This document shows, piece by piece, positions 24,528 to 33,478 of a stretch of DNA of 64,000 nucleotides (its first letter is position 1; each line of letters begins with the position of its first letter). Location: assembly GCF_016213215.1 (NCBI RefSeq), contig NZ_JACRAW010000038.1, forward strand, positions 1 through 64,000, given 5' to 3'. The position numbers were made by a program, and so were the translations under genes. This stretch comes from Bradyrhizobium sp. Its GTDB lineage: Bacteria > Pseudomonadota > Alphaproteobacteria > Rhizobiales > Xanthobacteraceae. The notes beneath the pieces were generated by a model. It ran no database searches. It saw only the letters and a list, made by a program, of their open reading frames with translations, and had not been told where the DNA came from.

Positions 24528-25613
24528 TTAGGCCGAGCGTTCCCGCATTCGGCGGCGCCGGGTCGCTCGCCGGACCGCAACGGCTTCGGCAAGCTCGTGC
24601 AGGACGCGAACGGTGGTCGCCCAGTCAATGCAGCCGTCGGTGATGCTCTGGCCGTAGGTGAGGGCGACATCGGGCTTTGCGTCCTGGCGGCCCGCGACGA
24701 GGTTGCTCTCGATCATCACGCCCATGATGCGCGATTCACCGGAAGCGAGCTGGCGGGCGATGTCGGCTGCGACCAGCGGCTGGTTCTCCGGCTGCTTGCT
24801 GCTGTTGGCGTGACTGGTATCGATCATGATCGGCGTGCTCACGCCGGCACGGAGGAGTTCGCCGGCCGCGGCATCGACGCTGGCGGCGTCAAAGTTCGGC
24901 GTACGGCCGCCGCGCAGAATGAGGTGGCAGTCCTCGTTGCCGGCCGTCGAGGCGATCGCCGAACGCCCGCGCTTGGTGACGGCCATGAAATGATGCGGAT
25001 GCGAGGCGGACTTCACCGCGTCGGCGGCGATGCGCACGTTGCCGTCCGTCCCGTTCTTGAATCCGACCGGGCAGGACAGTCCGGAAGCGAGCTCGCGATG
25101 AATCTGGCTTTCAGTGGTGCGCGCGCCGATCGCAGCCCAGGATACGAGATCGGCGATGTATTGCGGCGTCGTCATGTCGAGGAATTCGGTCCCGGCGGGC
25201 ACACCGAGATTGTTCACCGCCGAAAGCACGCTGCGCGCCAGCCGCAGGCCCTTGTTGATGTCGAAGCTTTCATCGAGGTTCGGGTCGTTGATCAGCCCTT
25301 TCCATCCCACGGTCGTCCGCGGCTTCTCGAAATAGACCCGCATCACGATCTCGAGCCTGTCGGCAAGCTCTTCGCGCAGCGCGGCGAGGCGCTCGGCGTA
25401 GTCGAGTGCGGCGGCGGGGTCGTGCACCGAGCAGGGACCGACCACGACCAGGAGGCGGTCGTCGCTGCCGTGCAGGATGGCGTGGATGGCGTTGCGGGCT
25501 GCCATGACGACGCGCGTCGCGGTGAGGGTGCGCGGCACTTCGCGCATTACCTCTTCCGGCGTAGTCAGCTCCTTGAGTTCCTTGATGCGTAGATCATCTG
25601 TCGTACTCAACAC
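24528..25613 (-). CDS. aroG: Class I 3-deoxy-7-phosphoheptulonate (DAHP) synthase
   Basis: A 361-residue enzyme condensing phosphoenolpyruvate and erythrose-4-phosphate, the entry step to chorismate and the aromatic amino acids. The type I-alpha signatures are VVVGPCSVHDP (about residue 57), MRVYFEKPRTTVGWKG (about residue 91), KNGTDGN and RGGRTPNFD. Translation starts at GTG (25611-25613). Upstream on the same strand are a promoter, a 26-residue leader peptide with a run of aromatic residues, and a terminator, so expression is probably controlled by attenuation. The symbol aroG is used for type only; which aromatic amino acid inhibits the enzyme is unknown. Confidence 0.93.
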   Translation of the reverse strand: MLSTTDDLRIKELKELTTPEEVMREVPRTLTATRVVMAARNAIHAILHGSDDRLLVVVGPCSVHDPAAALDYAERLAALREELADRLEIVMRVYFEKPRTTVGWKGLINDPNLDESFDINKGLRLARSVLSAVNNLGVPAGTEFLDMTTPQYIADLVSWAAIGARTTESQIHRELASGLSCPVGFKNGTDGNVRIAADAVKSASHPHHFMAVTKRGRSAIASTAGNEDCHLILRGGRTPNFDAASVDAAAGELLRAGVSTPIMIDTSHANSSKQPENQPLVAADIARQLASGESRIMGVMIESNLVAGRQDAKPDVALTYGQSITDGCIDWATTVRVLHELAEAVAVRRATRRRRMRERSA

Positions 25614-25645
25614 GGCGGGCTCCTGGTTCTTAAGGACCTGCCGGC

Positions 25646-25674
25646 AACAAAAAAGCCGCCAGGTCTGGCGGCTT
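25646..25674 (-). terminator. Attenuator terminator before the DAHP synthase gene
   Basis: Read on the minus strand, AAGCCGCCAG-ACC-TGGCGGCTT is followed by a T-run, forming a strong intrinsic terminator between the leader peptide and the aroG start. The leader coding sequence contains an extra CTGGCGGC (25719-25726), identical to the 3' arm. It can therefore capture the 5' arm and form an antiterminator. Confidence 0.9.
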
Positions 25675-25696
25675 GTTCGGACTTCTGCTGCAATTC

Positions 25697-25777
25697 TCAG
25701 ATTGAGCGCGATCCTCCCGCCGCCAGCGAGCTGTCGTAGCTAAAGTACCAAAAATAGCTGGTGGCGACGGTGATCAT
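25697..25777 (-). CDS. Leader peptide of the aroG attenuator (26 residues)
   Basis: The frame reads MITVATSYFWYFSYDSSLAA and ends GGSRSI. Residues 8-14 (YFWYFSY) contain six aromatic residues in seven positions, covering Tyr, Phe and Trp. Such density in a short frame directly before a terminator and a DAHP synthase gene is the hallmark of ribosome-mediated attenuation: scarcity of charged aromatic tRNAs stalls the ribosome and favours readthrough. No Shine-Dalgarno is visible. A well-spaced promoter ends only eight bases before the ATG, so the message may be leaderless. The frame is too short for routine gene finding. Confidence 0.85.
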   Translation of the reverse strand: MITVATSYFWYFSYDSSLAAGGSRSI

Positions 25778-25785
25778 GGGCGCGC

Positions 25786-25814
25786 TCTATAGCGCACTGG
25801 TTTGGGCTTGTCAT
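25786..25814 (-). promoter_or_regulatory. Sigma-70-type promoter of the aroG leader
   Basis: On the minus strand ATGACA (25809-25814) and TATAGA (25786-25791) are separated by exactly 17 bp. Transcription would begin within a base or two of the leader ATG at 25777. Confidence 0.65.
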
Positions 25815-25834
25815 CCCCTATGAGGCGAAAAATC

Positions 25835-26413
25835 TCAGACGTTGCCGCTGCGCGCCGCCAGCGCCATTCCGATCAGCGTGGCCCCGCCGAACAGGAGGTT
25901 GATTCCGACCAGAAGGCCGATCGCCCAGAGCGCCGATCCGGGCAGTCCGATAATAATGACGGCTGCGATCAGGATGTCCATCAGGCCGGCGACCAGCAGC
26001 CACGACCAGCGCCCGGTCAATTCGCGGCGATGCTCGAGCGAATACATGATCGAGGCCACGCCCTCGGCGAGGAAATAGGCGCCGACTACGATGGTCAGCG
26101 TGAAGGTGCCCTGCACGGGAGCCGCGATGAGGATGATGCCGGCAATGACGCCAAGCACGGCCGACACCAGCGCCCACCAGAAGCCGGGCATCTGGCGCGC
26201 CCAGAAGGTCAGCACGAGGCCCGCGATGCCGCTGATCAGGAACATCCAGCCGAGAAAGATGGTGACTGCGAGACTTGCCAGCGGCGGCACGATCATCGCC
26301 GCAAGTCCGAGAATCGCGAGGAGGATGCCCTCGATCAGGAATGCAACCCAGTGCTCGCGTACCGTGGCACGCATTTCAGATTGCAGCCGGGTGAAGTCCT
26401 CGGGAGCAGTCAT
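25835..26413 (-). CDS. HdeD family (DUF308) membrane protein
   Basis: A 192-residue protein with six hydrophobic helices and the HdeD repeat pattern: LLAILGLAAMIVPPLASLAV, then VLGVIAGIILIAAPVQGTFT, and a third at LMDILIAAVIIIGLPGSALW. HdeD of enteric bacteria contributes to acid resistance; most homologues are uncharacterised. The start at 26413 follows an aaggagg at ideal spacing, so the 11-residue upstream extension of the open frame is discarded. It ends about 20 bp before the aroG promoter and is transcribed towards it. Confidence 0.88.
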   Translation of the reverse strand: MTAPEDFTRLQSEMRATVREHWVAFLIEGILLAILGLAAMIVPPLASLAVTIFLGWMFLISGIAGLVLTFWARQMPGFWWALVSAVLGVIAGIILIAAPVQGTFTLTIVVGAYFLAEGVASIMYSLEHRRELTGRWSWLLVAGLMDILIAAVIIIGLPGSALWAIGLLVGINLLFGGATLIGMALAARSGNV

Positions 26414-26563
26414 CGCAACCTCCTTGGCAGCGGCGCCGTGAATCACACTCTACAACGCGATTGCATCGACCGCCAACGCGCTCCGACTCCTTTGTTGGAG
26501 CACCGATCCCGGCATCGATGCACAGACGCTGAGATGCTGAGATATTGTCGGAGTTTTCCGATC

Positions 26564-27601
26564 CTAACCGCCGCCGGACGGGGAGGTAAATCCCTCGGCG
26601 CTGGTGCGGATGCGGTTGCGACCGAGGATGTAGATTGCCGATGTGACGATCAGCAGGGCGATGCCGAGCAGGATCGAAACAAGCCCGATCGGCACCAGCA
26701 CGATGGTCGCGTTGTGGTCGTGATTGAGTAGCCAGTGACGGATCGATGTCAGTACGAAGGCGAGCCCGACAAAGCCAGCGCCGCCGCCGGCGACCAGCAA
26801 TGCCCACATGCGCCGCAACTGGCTGAGGCGTTCGCGCCCGACCTCGGTGCGTGGAGACTGGTGGCGACCGACACGGTGCACCAGGCGGACGGCAAAGCCG
26901 ATGGAGCCGAAGCCGATCAGCAGGCTCGTGGCGCCGAGCACCATCCGAGACGTCGGGGAGAGGTCGACATGCTGCTGCAGCGTGAGCAGGGGAAAATCGA
27001 AAGCGGAGTGCAATGCCAGCGGGGCCATGAACATGAGGAGCCGGCTCGACAGACGTGCCCAGTCGCGGTTGTGCCGATGAGCGCCGAGCGCGGTGCCCGA
27101 GCGACCCAATGCAAGATAGGCGCCGGCGATGATGCCGAGCGCGCCATGGAAGGGGACCGTGAGCACGCTGCGCAAGGCGGCCAGCGACCGCCACATTTCG
27201 GCATGCTGCACGAGATAGGCGAGGTTCTCATAGGCCGCGAAGCCGAGCCCGACGGCCGCGCCATACACCACGGGATCCATCGGGTCGGCAGATGGTTTCC
27301 GTCTTGCCGATATTACGACAATGGCGATGACCTTCACCGCTTCCTCGGGCAGGGCGACGCCGAAGATGGAACGCATCGCCTGTGCGACCCAGGGATTTTC
27401 GGGAGCCGCGACAATGGATGCAAACGGAGCGCGGGCAAGCCCGAGCAGGGAAATGCTGGCGGCGCCCAACAGGAAGGCGGTCCAGACCTGCGCTGGAGGC
27501 CCGGGGCGTTCACCCGCCGCGATGACGAGCCACAGCATCAGCAGCGCAGGCGCCACTGCTGCGGTTCCGATCACGGTGGGAAGCGCTTCAAGCAGATTCA
27601 T
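26564..27601 (-). CDS. PrsW family glutamic-type intramembrane protease
   Basis: A 345-residue membrane protein with about nine hydrophobic segments. The PrsW signature residues are present: ALPEEAVKV (paired Glu, about residue 83), GLGFAAYENLAYL (about residue 118), FHGALGIIAG (about residue 150) and HSAFDFPLL (about residue 195). Bacillus PrsW cleaves the anti-sigma factor RsiW. A similar role in regulated intramembrane proteolysis is plausible, but no anti-sigma or sigma gene lies nearby. The ATG at 27601 is chosen because it begins directly with MNLLEALPTV, followed by the first helix. Confidence 0.85.
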   Translation of the reverse strand: MNLLEALPTVIGTAAVAPALLMLWLVIAAGERPGPPAQVWTAFLLGAASISLLGLARAPFASIVAAPENPWVAQAMRSIFGVALPEEAVKVIAIVVISARRKPSADPMDPVVYGAAVGLGFAAYENLAYLVQHAEMWRSLAALRSVLTVPFHGALGIIAGAYLALGRSGTALGAHRHNRDWARLSSRLLMFMAPLALHSAFDFPLLTLQQHVDLSPTSRMVLGATSLLIGFGSIGFAVRLVHRVGRHQSPRTEVGRERLSQLRRMWALLVAGGGAGFVGLAFVLTSIRHWLLNHDHNATIVLVPIGLVSILLGIALLIVTSAIYILGRNRIRTSAEGFTSPSGGG

Positions 27602-27857
27602 CACGCTCAGAATAGTCTGTTTCGCCGCGTTATCTACCGGCGTAGATGCGACCACGTGTCATTCAGCGTGCGCTTGCTTTCAGCAACGCCGCCGGTTAGC
27701 AGGCGCGACAAACCCTGCCCATGCGCGATGTCACCAGGGCATCCTCCGCGCTCAGCGAATCCATGTATTTTGCGCCGTCGATCTTCGATCGCGGGCTGCG
27801 ATTGCGCGGCGCAACATGCGTCCAATACTGAATTCGTGCCAGTGCGCCAGGCTCAGT

Positions 27858-29621
27858 TCAGGCTGCGCGCACGCTCTCCAGGAATCTTCCGACCTCGACC
27901 TGCAGCCGGTTGCTGTCGCTGGACAGCGATTTCGCCGCGGCCAGCAGTTGCGACGATGCCGATCCGGTCGCGTTGGCATCGCGCTGCACCGCTGTGATGC
28001 GTGTCGAGACCTCCTGAGTGCCGTGCGCGGCGTGCTGCACATTGCGTGCAATTTCCTGGGTCGCCGCACCTTGTTCCTCTACTGCCGCGGCGACGGTCGA
28101 GGCGATCTCCGACAGCCCCTGGATGGTATCGCTGATCTGTCCGATGGCTCCCACCGAGTCGTCCGTCGCGGACTGGATCGCAGCGATCTGTTGGCCAATT
28201 TCACCGGTTGCCTTGGCGGTCTGCTCGGCAAGCGCCTTCACTTCGGAAGCCACCACCGCGAAGCCGCGGCCGGCGGTACCCGCCCGTGCTGCCTCAATGG
28301 TCGCATTGAGGGCGAGCAGGTTGGTCTGGCCGGCGAGGGTATTGATCAGTTGGACGACGTCGCCGATACGGCTTGCGGCCTTCGACAGCTCGCTGACCTG
28401 GCCCGTGGTGGCGCGGGCCTGGCTGACGGCATCCGCCGCCATGCGTGCGGATTGCTGCACCTGCCGGCTGATCTCGCTGACCGAGGACGACAGTTCCTCC
28501 GTGGCGCTCGCGACCGACTGCACGTTGGTCGAGGCTTCCTCCGAGGCTTCGGTCACTGCGGTGGTCGTTTCCTGCGCACGCGAGGCCGTTGTGGCCATCG
28601 CGCCCGCTGCTTCTTCCAATTCGCCGGATGCAGACGAAACGGTCTTGATGATGTCGCCCACCGCGCCTTCGAATGCATCGGCGAGTCGGATCATCTCGGC
28701 CTTGCGCTGTTGCGCAGCGATTTGATCCTGGTGGTGCCTGGTCTCGGCTTCCTGGCGAGCCTTCTGCTCGGCCTTGATCTTGAAATTCTCGACCGCCTGC
28801 GCCACGGCGCCGATCTCGTCCTTGCGGCCCAGCCCGGGCAGCCGCACCTCGAAATTGCCGTTGGCGAGCTCCTGCATGGCCGAGCTCAGCCGGTGCATCG
28901 GTTGGGCGATCGCGACCACCGAAAGGAGGGAAGTTGCGATCAGGAGCAGGGCGGTTAGCCCGCCGATACCCAGGGACATCCGCTCGGATGACGCGGATTG
29001 CTGCGCCGCGCTGCTGACTTCGTCCGCCATTTCCTTCTTGGCGCGATCCACGATCGCATTGGCGGCCGACTCGAGCTGCTCCGACAGGGGCAGGACCACG
29101 GAGTTCGAGATCTGCCGTGCGTCACCTGTCAGCTCGGCAGCGCGGTGCTGCGACTCGGTGGAAAGTGTGAGCCCCGACGACTCGACGGCAGTCAACTCGA
29201 GCAGTTCGGTCTTGATCATCGCCAGTTTCCGGGCGGCAGACTCATAGCTGCCTGCGACGCCTTTCAGCTTGTCGACTTCGGCTCGGGTATCGGCCGATGG
29301 AGCGAGGCGGGTAATCTCGTCCGTCAATCGGGCAAATGCTGTCAGCCGATTCGCGAAATAATCCTTGGCCTTCTGCAGCTCGTCATCGGTGGCGGCGAAC
29401 CGGATATTGATCGCACCGATCTGCAGGCCGCGGGCGGCAGCCTTCATTTCAACCGCGGCGCGCGCAGTGCCAGCCTGGGTCAGCGCGCTCTCGTTGGCAC
29501 GATTGACGGCCGCGCTACCTGCTATCTGGTTTGTAATCATCAGTCCGACGAAAAGAATGCCGAGTGCCGCAGCGACGCCAAGCTTGGCGCCGATTCGCAA
29601 GTTATTGAACAGTGCGATCAT
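27858..29621 (-). CDS. Methyl-accepting chemotaxis protein
   Basis: A 587-residue chemoreceptor. Transmembrane helix 1 is at about residues 12-34, a helical periplasmic sensor domain at 35-214, transmembrane helix 2 at 217-239, HAMP at about 240-292, and the cytoplasmic signalling coiled coil to the end. The signalling tip is [22 protein letters not shown] (about residues 460-480), where CheA and CheW dock. The sensor resembles the four-helix HBM/CHASE3-like class, so the ligand is unknown. It stands alone without che genes. Confidence 0.93.
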   Translation of the reverse strand: MIALFNNLRIGAKLGVAAALGILFVGLMITNQIAGSAAVNRANESALTQAGTARAAVEMKAAARGLQIGAINIRFAATDDELQKAKDYFANRLTAFARLTDEITRLAPSADTRAEVDKLKGVAGSYESAARKLAMIKTELLELTAVESSGLTLSTESQHRAAELTGDARQISNSVVLPLSEQLESAANAIVDRAKKEMADEVSSAAQQSASSERMSLGIGGLTALLLIATSLLSVVAIAQPMHRLSSAMQELANGNFEVRLPGLGRKDEIGAVAQAVENFKIKAEQKARQEAETRHHQDQIAAQQRKAEMIRLADAFEGAVGDIIKTVSSASGELEEAAGAMATTASRAQETTTAVTEASEEASTNVQSVASATEELSSSVSEISRQVQQSARMAADAVSQARATTGQVSELSKAASRIGDVVQLINTLAGQTNLLALNATIEAARAGTAGRGFAVVASEVKALAEQTAKATGEIGQQIAAIQSATDDSVGAIGQISDTIQGLSEIASTVAAAVEEQGAATQEIARNVQHAAHGTQEVSTRITAVQRDANATGSASSQLLAAAKSLSSDSNRLQVEVGRFLESVRAA

Positions 29622-29783
29622 GCTTCCCCATCTGTCGAAATGGCTCGGTCCATTCGGTCAGCCAGCCGAATTCCAACCTATCGGAGCGGCTGTTTCATTG
29701 GAGTTAATGAAGTTGCGTGAATCTGTGGATCAATCCTGCAGGTTGTGTCGAGGTTTTGGGCCTGGAAATCGCGCGCCTGATGG

Positions 29784-30002
29784 TCAGGCGCGAGGCGAAA
29801 CGTCGAACGCGCCCAGTGTGAATTCGTCGCCAGCCGAATCTTCTGAAGATCGCTGAGCTACGAGCGTGAAGGTCGCATGCGGGTACTGCTTCCAGATATC
29901 CAGATCCGCGGCCGTGATGGTCAGCCAGCCGAAGGTGAACATGTAGCGCCCAGGCTCGGTGACGTGGCCGGCTTTCTCCCAAGTGATCTTGCCGACAGCC
30001 AT
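29784..30002 (-). CDS. Small hypothetical protein (72 residues)
   Basis: The protein begins MAVGKITWEKAGHVTEPGRY and continues MFTFGWLTITAADLDIWKQY, a compact globular sequence rich in aromatic residues. It resembles a small uncharacterised family I associate with Bradyrhizobium, though I cannot confirm that here. No domain with known function is recognised. It marks the left edge of the accessory region. Confidence 0.55.
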   Translation of the reverse strand: MAVGKITWEKAGHVTEPGRYMFTFGWLTITAADLDIWKQYPHATFTLVAQRSSEDSAGDEFTLGAFDVSPRA

Positions 30003-30573
30003 GAGGTTCTCGACACCGTTAGGGTTCGCGGTTGTGGTGCCAATCTACCGCAATCGGCGTGGATGAACGAGCGCAAAGGGGTGGAATCTGACGACATTAC
30101 AACGTGGGTTAAAACAATCGAGCCGGTCGTGGCGCTGACCGCGCAGCTAGCGTCCGCAAGGTGACCAGGGAGTTTTCGCCCCGGCACTTGCCGTTCTCCG
30201 CCACGACAATATTGAATGGCCGACACATCAGGCCCAGAATGGCTTTGCCTCCGACATCCGTCTGAGAATGGTTCAAGATTGATGCTGCTTCCCTCGCCAA
30301 ACTCACGATGATTCTCGTCGCGAACTCTTTGGGAAGTCTGGCCAAGGCGCTGCGGAAGTCGTTGATGCGAAGCAGGCTTGCAACCGGGCGATCGGTACAG
30401 CGTGTGCGCTCGACGCGGGCTTTCTCTGTCCGTGTTTACTTAGCTTTAAGGGGACGGGACTAAATCGCACGAGCCCTACGGCGGCAGGGCCCGGCTCGCT
30501 TGCACGGCGCAAGTTGAACCAATCTACCAAAAAACCAGCGCGATTTCATTGACCGTATTCAGGCGGGCTAGCA
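30003..30573. other. 571-bp stretch without a convincing gene
   Basis: A 78-codon minus-strand frame (30109-30345, MARLPKEFATRIIVSLAREA) is open but has no recognised domain and no good ribosome site. It may be a small gene or chance. Nothing else is supported here. Confidence 0.4.
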
Positions 30574-30804
30574 ATGACGCGTGGGCTGAGACGACAAGTG
30601 CTTATCGTTCGGGAGTGGGACCGTTGGACCCGGCAACGAGGCATCCCGCGCTACGGTCTCACCGCCAGAGAGACCCTCAAATTCTACACCGAGCTTGATG
30701 CTTCCAAGTCGTCGCTCCTGGAGTTCAATCCAAGGGGGCGCGACAAATGGAGGATCGTGCACGGCTGGCTTTTGGTCGCAGGACGTGTTGACGAGTACAT
30801 TTAG
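30574..30804 (+). CDS. Small hypothetical protein (76 residues)
   Basis: The protein reads MTRGLRRQVLIVREWDRWTR, then a central TARETLKFYTELDASKSSLL and GRDKWRIVHGWLLVAGRVDEY. Hydrophobic and aromatic residues are spaced as in a folded small protein, and G+C at third positions is in line with neighbours. No function is known. It lies just outside the decayed tRNA copy at 30.83 kb. Confidence 0.5.
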   Translation: MTRGLRRQVLIVREWDRWTRQRGIPRYGLTARETLKFYTELDASKSSLLEFNPRGRDKWRIVHGWLLVAGRVDEYI

Positions 30805-30828
30805 GTGCTCGCCAGGGCAAGCCGACTT

Positions 30829-30900
30829 GCGCTCCCGGGCGGAATCGATCCGCCCGCTCTCTTCACCATGGAAAGGGGCGGCTGACCGACAGAAGGAGGC
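30829..30900 (-). pseudogene. Decayed tRNA-Glu copy
   Basis: Read leftward, GCCTCCTTCTGTCGGTCAGC, CCCTTTC, then GAGAGCGG and GATTCCGCCCGGGAGCGC align with the intact tRNA-Glu at 43.64 kb over its full length. The match continues into the upstream flank (GCAAACCGGAA on the plus strand in both). The acceptor stem has mismatches, the anticodon stem is broken, and extra bases distort the T arm, so it is not a functional tRNA. It may be an old duplicate at an island boundary. Confidence 0.65.
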
Positions 30901-30938
30901 AAACCGGAAACGCAGCCTACGGCGGGGTGCGCGGCGGC

Positions 30939-32030
30939 CTATTTCTCGATCCTGTTATGGAGCTGCCAAAAACGTAACGTTCGCTCGGCGGTCTCTGTCG
31001 ACAGCTTGCCGTAGTCCTGAAAGGCAACCTTGAGCGTCACGTCATCGATCTCGTGTTTGACGGGCCGCCGGCGAAGAATTTTCTCGACCGTGCCCCAACT
31101 CAAACCGGCCGATTTGCAGGGAATGAGCACGAGATCGGCGCGCGGACCTTCAATTACCCTCGCCATCAGCTCGGTTGGCGCGCTGTTGTTGAGGAGGCCA
31201 AGTGAGGCCGCGATCTCGTCGAACTTCCTGTCTTCGGCAAACCGGGCAATCGCGGCGTCGGTCAGCTCGTTCAGCCCCTTCATTCGTCGAACGGCCGCTT
31301 CCGCCCGGTTGAAATCGCGCGTCTGCGACATGCCTTGCTGCGCCTTGTTGGCGATACTCGTCAGGACGCGCTTGATTTCCTCCTGCAATTCTGGAGGCGC
31401 GGTCATTGCCAGGCGGTTTCGCACCGCTTCGGTGGCGCGCAGCAGCAAGTCGCGCAGGAATTTGGCCGGAAGATCAATTCGAAGCCCGAGTACCTCGGTG
31501 AGTTCGTCATCGGATTCGGCGCGCGCGACCAGGCCGCCATAGCCGGTCTCGGAGAAGCGCGCGCTGTCGTTGCCGGCGAGCTTTCTGATGACCTTGCGCT
31601 CGCCTCGCTCGACGAGAACGTCCGTCACGGCCTCCGGCAGATTTGCCCGTCCCGAGATCGCGAGCAGGTGATCCTGTCCCTTGGTCATCGCGATTTCAAC
31701 GAGGGTGTGCGTCGCCAGGCGTGACGATCTCTCCAGGACAGAGCCAGCCACGGCGATTTCGTTGTCCCGGGCAAGGCGCTCGATCACCCCTTCAGGGGAG
31801 TAGTCCAGTGGGGCAAGCCGCGAGCCGAGTTCGGCCTTCACCCGGCTTTCGACGCGGGCGGTGAGATGACACAACACGTCGTCGAACACTTTGACTTGTT
31901 CGTCACTCAGCCGTTCGCCGCTATACAGGAACAGATCCGTGACCTTGCGAAGGGTGCTGATCCGCCTGTCTGACGAACCATGTCTGACGGCCTCTTCCAG
32001 TTCGGCGATCAGCGAAGCTGAATGTTCCAT
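30939..32030 (-). CDS. DUF2336 domain-containing protein
   Basis: A 363-residue, almost wholly helical, HEAT-like protein of the DUF2336 family common in alphaproteobacteria. It begins MEHSASLIAELEEAVRHGSS and contains LARDNEIAVAGSVLERSSRL and SGRANLPEAVTDVLVERGE, the repeat pattern of the family. The open frame extends 22 codons upstream, but 32030 gives the usual short N-terminus. A link to c-di-GMP or cell-cycle control has been proposed for some relatives; nothing here indicates a partner. Confidence 0.85.
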   Translation of the reverse strand: MEHSASLIAELEEAVRHGSSDRRISTLRKVTDLFLYSGERLSDEQVKVFDDVLCHLTARVESRVKAELGSRLAPLDYSPEGVIERLARDNEIAVAGSVLERSSRLATHTLVEIAMTKGQDHLLAISGRANLPEAVTDVLVERGERKVIRKLAGNDSARFSETGYGGLVARAESDDELTEVLGLRIDLPAKFLRDLLLRATEAVRNRLAMTAPPELQEEIKRVLTSIANKAQQGMSQTRDFNRAEAAVRRMKGLNELTDAAIARFAEDRKFDEIAASLGLLNNSAPTELMARVIEGPRADLVLIPCKSAGLSWGTVEKILRRRPVKHEIDDVTLKVAFQDYGKLSTETAERTLRFWQLHNRIEK

Positions 32031-32905
32031 AATGGCGCGCGTCAGGCCCTGGTATGTCGGGATGAAATAGAGCGGAACAATAGTAATGCTTCTCAATAGC
32101 GATCTCTTCTTTCGAGGACGTTAATTTGGGAGCTGGCCGCTAACGCGGGCTGGCCAAGATGTCGCCGGTTGACCGACTCTGTCGTGCGGGTCCGGATGGA
32201 GTGCACAAATTGGGTTGCCGCTTTGACGTTTCCGGGCGGGAAGGCGGCGTGCAAGGCGGCCGCGTCAGCAGAGTTGATCCGGGGTGATCTTGATCAAGTT
32301 CGTTGCGACACGAAGACCAGGATCAATCTTCGGATGGAGAGGAACAACGCTTGGCAAACTTACGGTGGGTCCCAAGCCCAGCCCGACGAAGAACAACCGA
32401 GCACGGCTGCCTCATCGTTCTTGCGTCCAGATCCTGACGTCCGAGACGAAAGGCAGCGCCGCGAGGAGCGGGAGCACGATCGAAGTTGGCATAAGGCCAG
32501 GCAGTAGACCGCCGGATTGCATCTGTGCGTCCAGTGCACGATGCTATCCTTCATTCGAATAGGAATCGGCACCGGTGAATAGCATCTGCGGCGCAGCGAG
32601 GGCGAAACGTCACGCGGCCAGCCCTCAGCCGGATCGAAAGCAACGATGCGAATGGGATGACTGTCCTCGCCCGCGACCAGGTCGCGGATGCTTGTTTGCA
32701 GGAACTCAGACGCATCAGAATTCGGGCCAGAGCTCAGCTGCGGTGTCGCTTCCGTTGATCCACGTCAAACAGGAGGAACCGATCAGAGTTATGCAGCGAA
32801 GCATTTCGACCGGGCTAGAGGCAGAGTCGCCTCTCTCCAACAATAACCAACGCATGGCGCGAGACCACCGCAGGTCCCCGTCTGTTTGTCTGTGCGAGGA
32901 AACGG
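32031..32905. other. 875-bp stretch without a supported gene
   Basis: Several open frames cross this stretch, but none has a recognisable domain, credible ribosome site or natural-looking composition. It contains a TGATCTTGATCA palindrome at 32285-32296, which resembles an FNR/FixK half-site pair but has no plausible gene below it. I see nothing else. Confidence 0.45.
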
Positions 32906-33364
32906 ATGCAAACGTACTATTTTGAGATCAGGAGCACGAACGCGCCAGCTATTCGGGACACGCGCGGCATTCAATTCGAAACCGGACGGGAGGCAGTCGT
33001 TTACGGCCAGAGATTGGCAGCCAGGCTCGCCGCGGACAGCTGTATCGAAGATCGCGGGCTGCGGGTTGTGATCACCGATAAGTCCGGAACCGAGATCCAG
33101 GTCTCCGTCTCGCACTTGCCGTCCTCAAGACGAGCTCTGTCTCCCATTGGCAGCTTGCGCCAGTCTGGTCCATTCAGCAGCGAGCCTCAGCCATTCCTCG
33201 GTACCGAGTGGGTTGAGGGCCTTCTCCGCCTCTATCCAGCCTTGTTCAGCTTCGCTCTGGAGCCGCTGCGTGTCCTGGCAATCGGACCACGCACAACGGC
33301 AAACCTGGGACGCGCGCCAATTCAATTGAGGACAACAACGATCGATCGCGGCACTACGGCTTGA
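32906..33364 (+). CDS. DUF6894-like small protein, C-terminal tail doubtful
   Basis: The first 75 residues have the DUF6894 pattern: MQTYYFEIRS, an RDTRGIQFETGREAVVYGQR helix and a closing VVITDKSGTEIQVSVS strand pair. The family normally ends there. The frame runs on for another 75 residues with no family resemblance. A minus-strand frame (33125-33442) overlaps this tail and ends GTEEWLRLAAEWTRLAQAAN, which looks like a different small rhizobial protein. A mutation that removed the original stop, or two overlapping convergent genes, would explain this. Confidence 0.55.
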   Translation: MQTYYFEIRSTNAPAIRDTRGIQFETGREAVVYGQRLAARLAADSCIEDRGLRVVITDKSGTEIQVSVSHLPSSRRALSPIGSLRQSGPFSSEPQPFLGTEWVEGLLRLYPALFSFALEPLRVLAIGPRTTANLGRAPIQLRTTTIDRGTTA

Positions 33365-33478
33365 CCAGGCCGGAGTGATTACCGGCTCGGCGGCTGGAGC
33401 TTGCACGAAGATGCGGCTAGACGTGTTGTCGCACAGGATCATCGGGATTCCGATGCAGCATTGAATGGCGATACGATC

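Noticed and set aside
26735..27997. 420-codon plus-strand frame opposite the PrsW gene
   Set aside because: It has no domain and runs through the end of PrsW into non-coding DNA.
27321..28958. 545-codon plus-strand frame opposite the chemoreceptor gene
   Set aside because: Composition is that of an antisense frame; the receptor's HAMP and signalling domains are clear on the minus strand.
30109..30345. 78-codon minus-strand frame
   Set aside because: It could be a small gene but has no ribosome site or family resemblance, so it is mentioned only within the gap entry.
32284..32297. Possible FixK/FNR box GTGATCTTGATCAA
   Set aside because: One conserved T is missing in the left half-site and no plausible gene follows it within reach.
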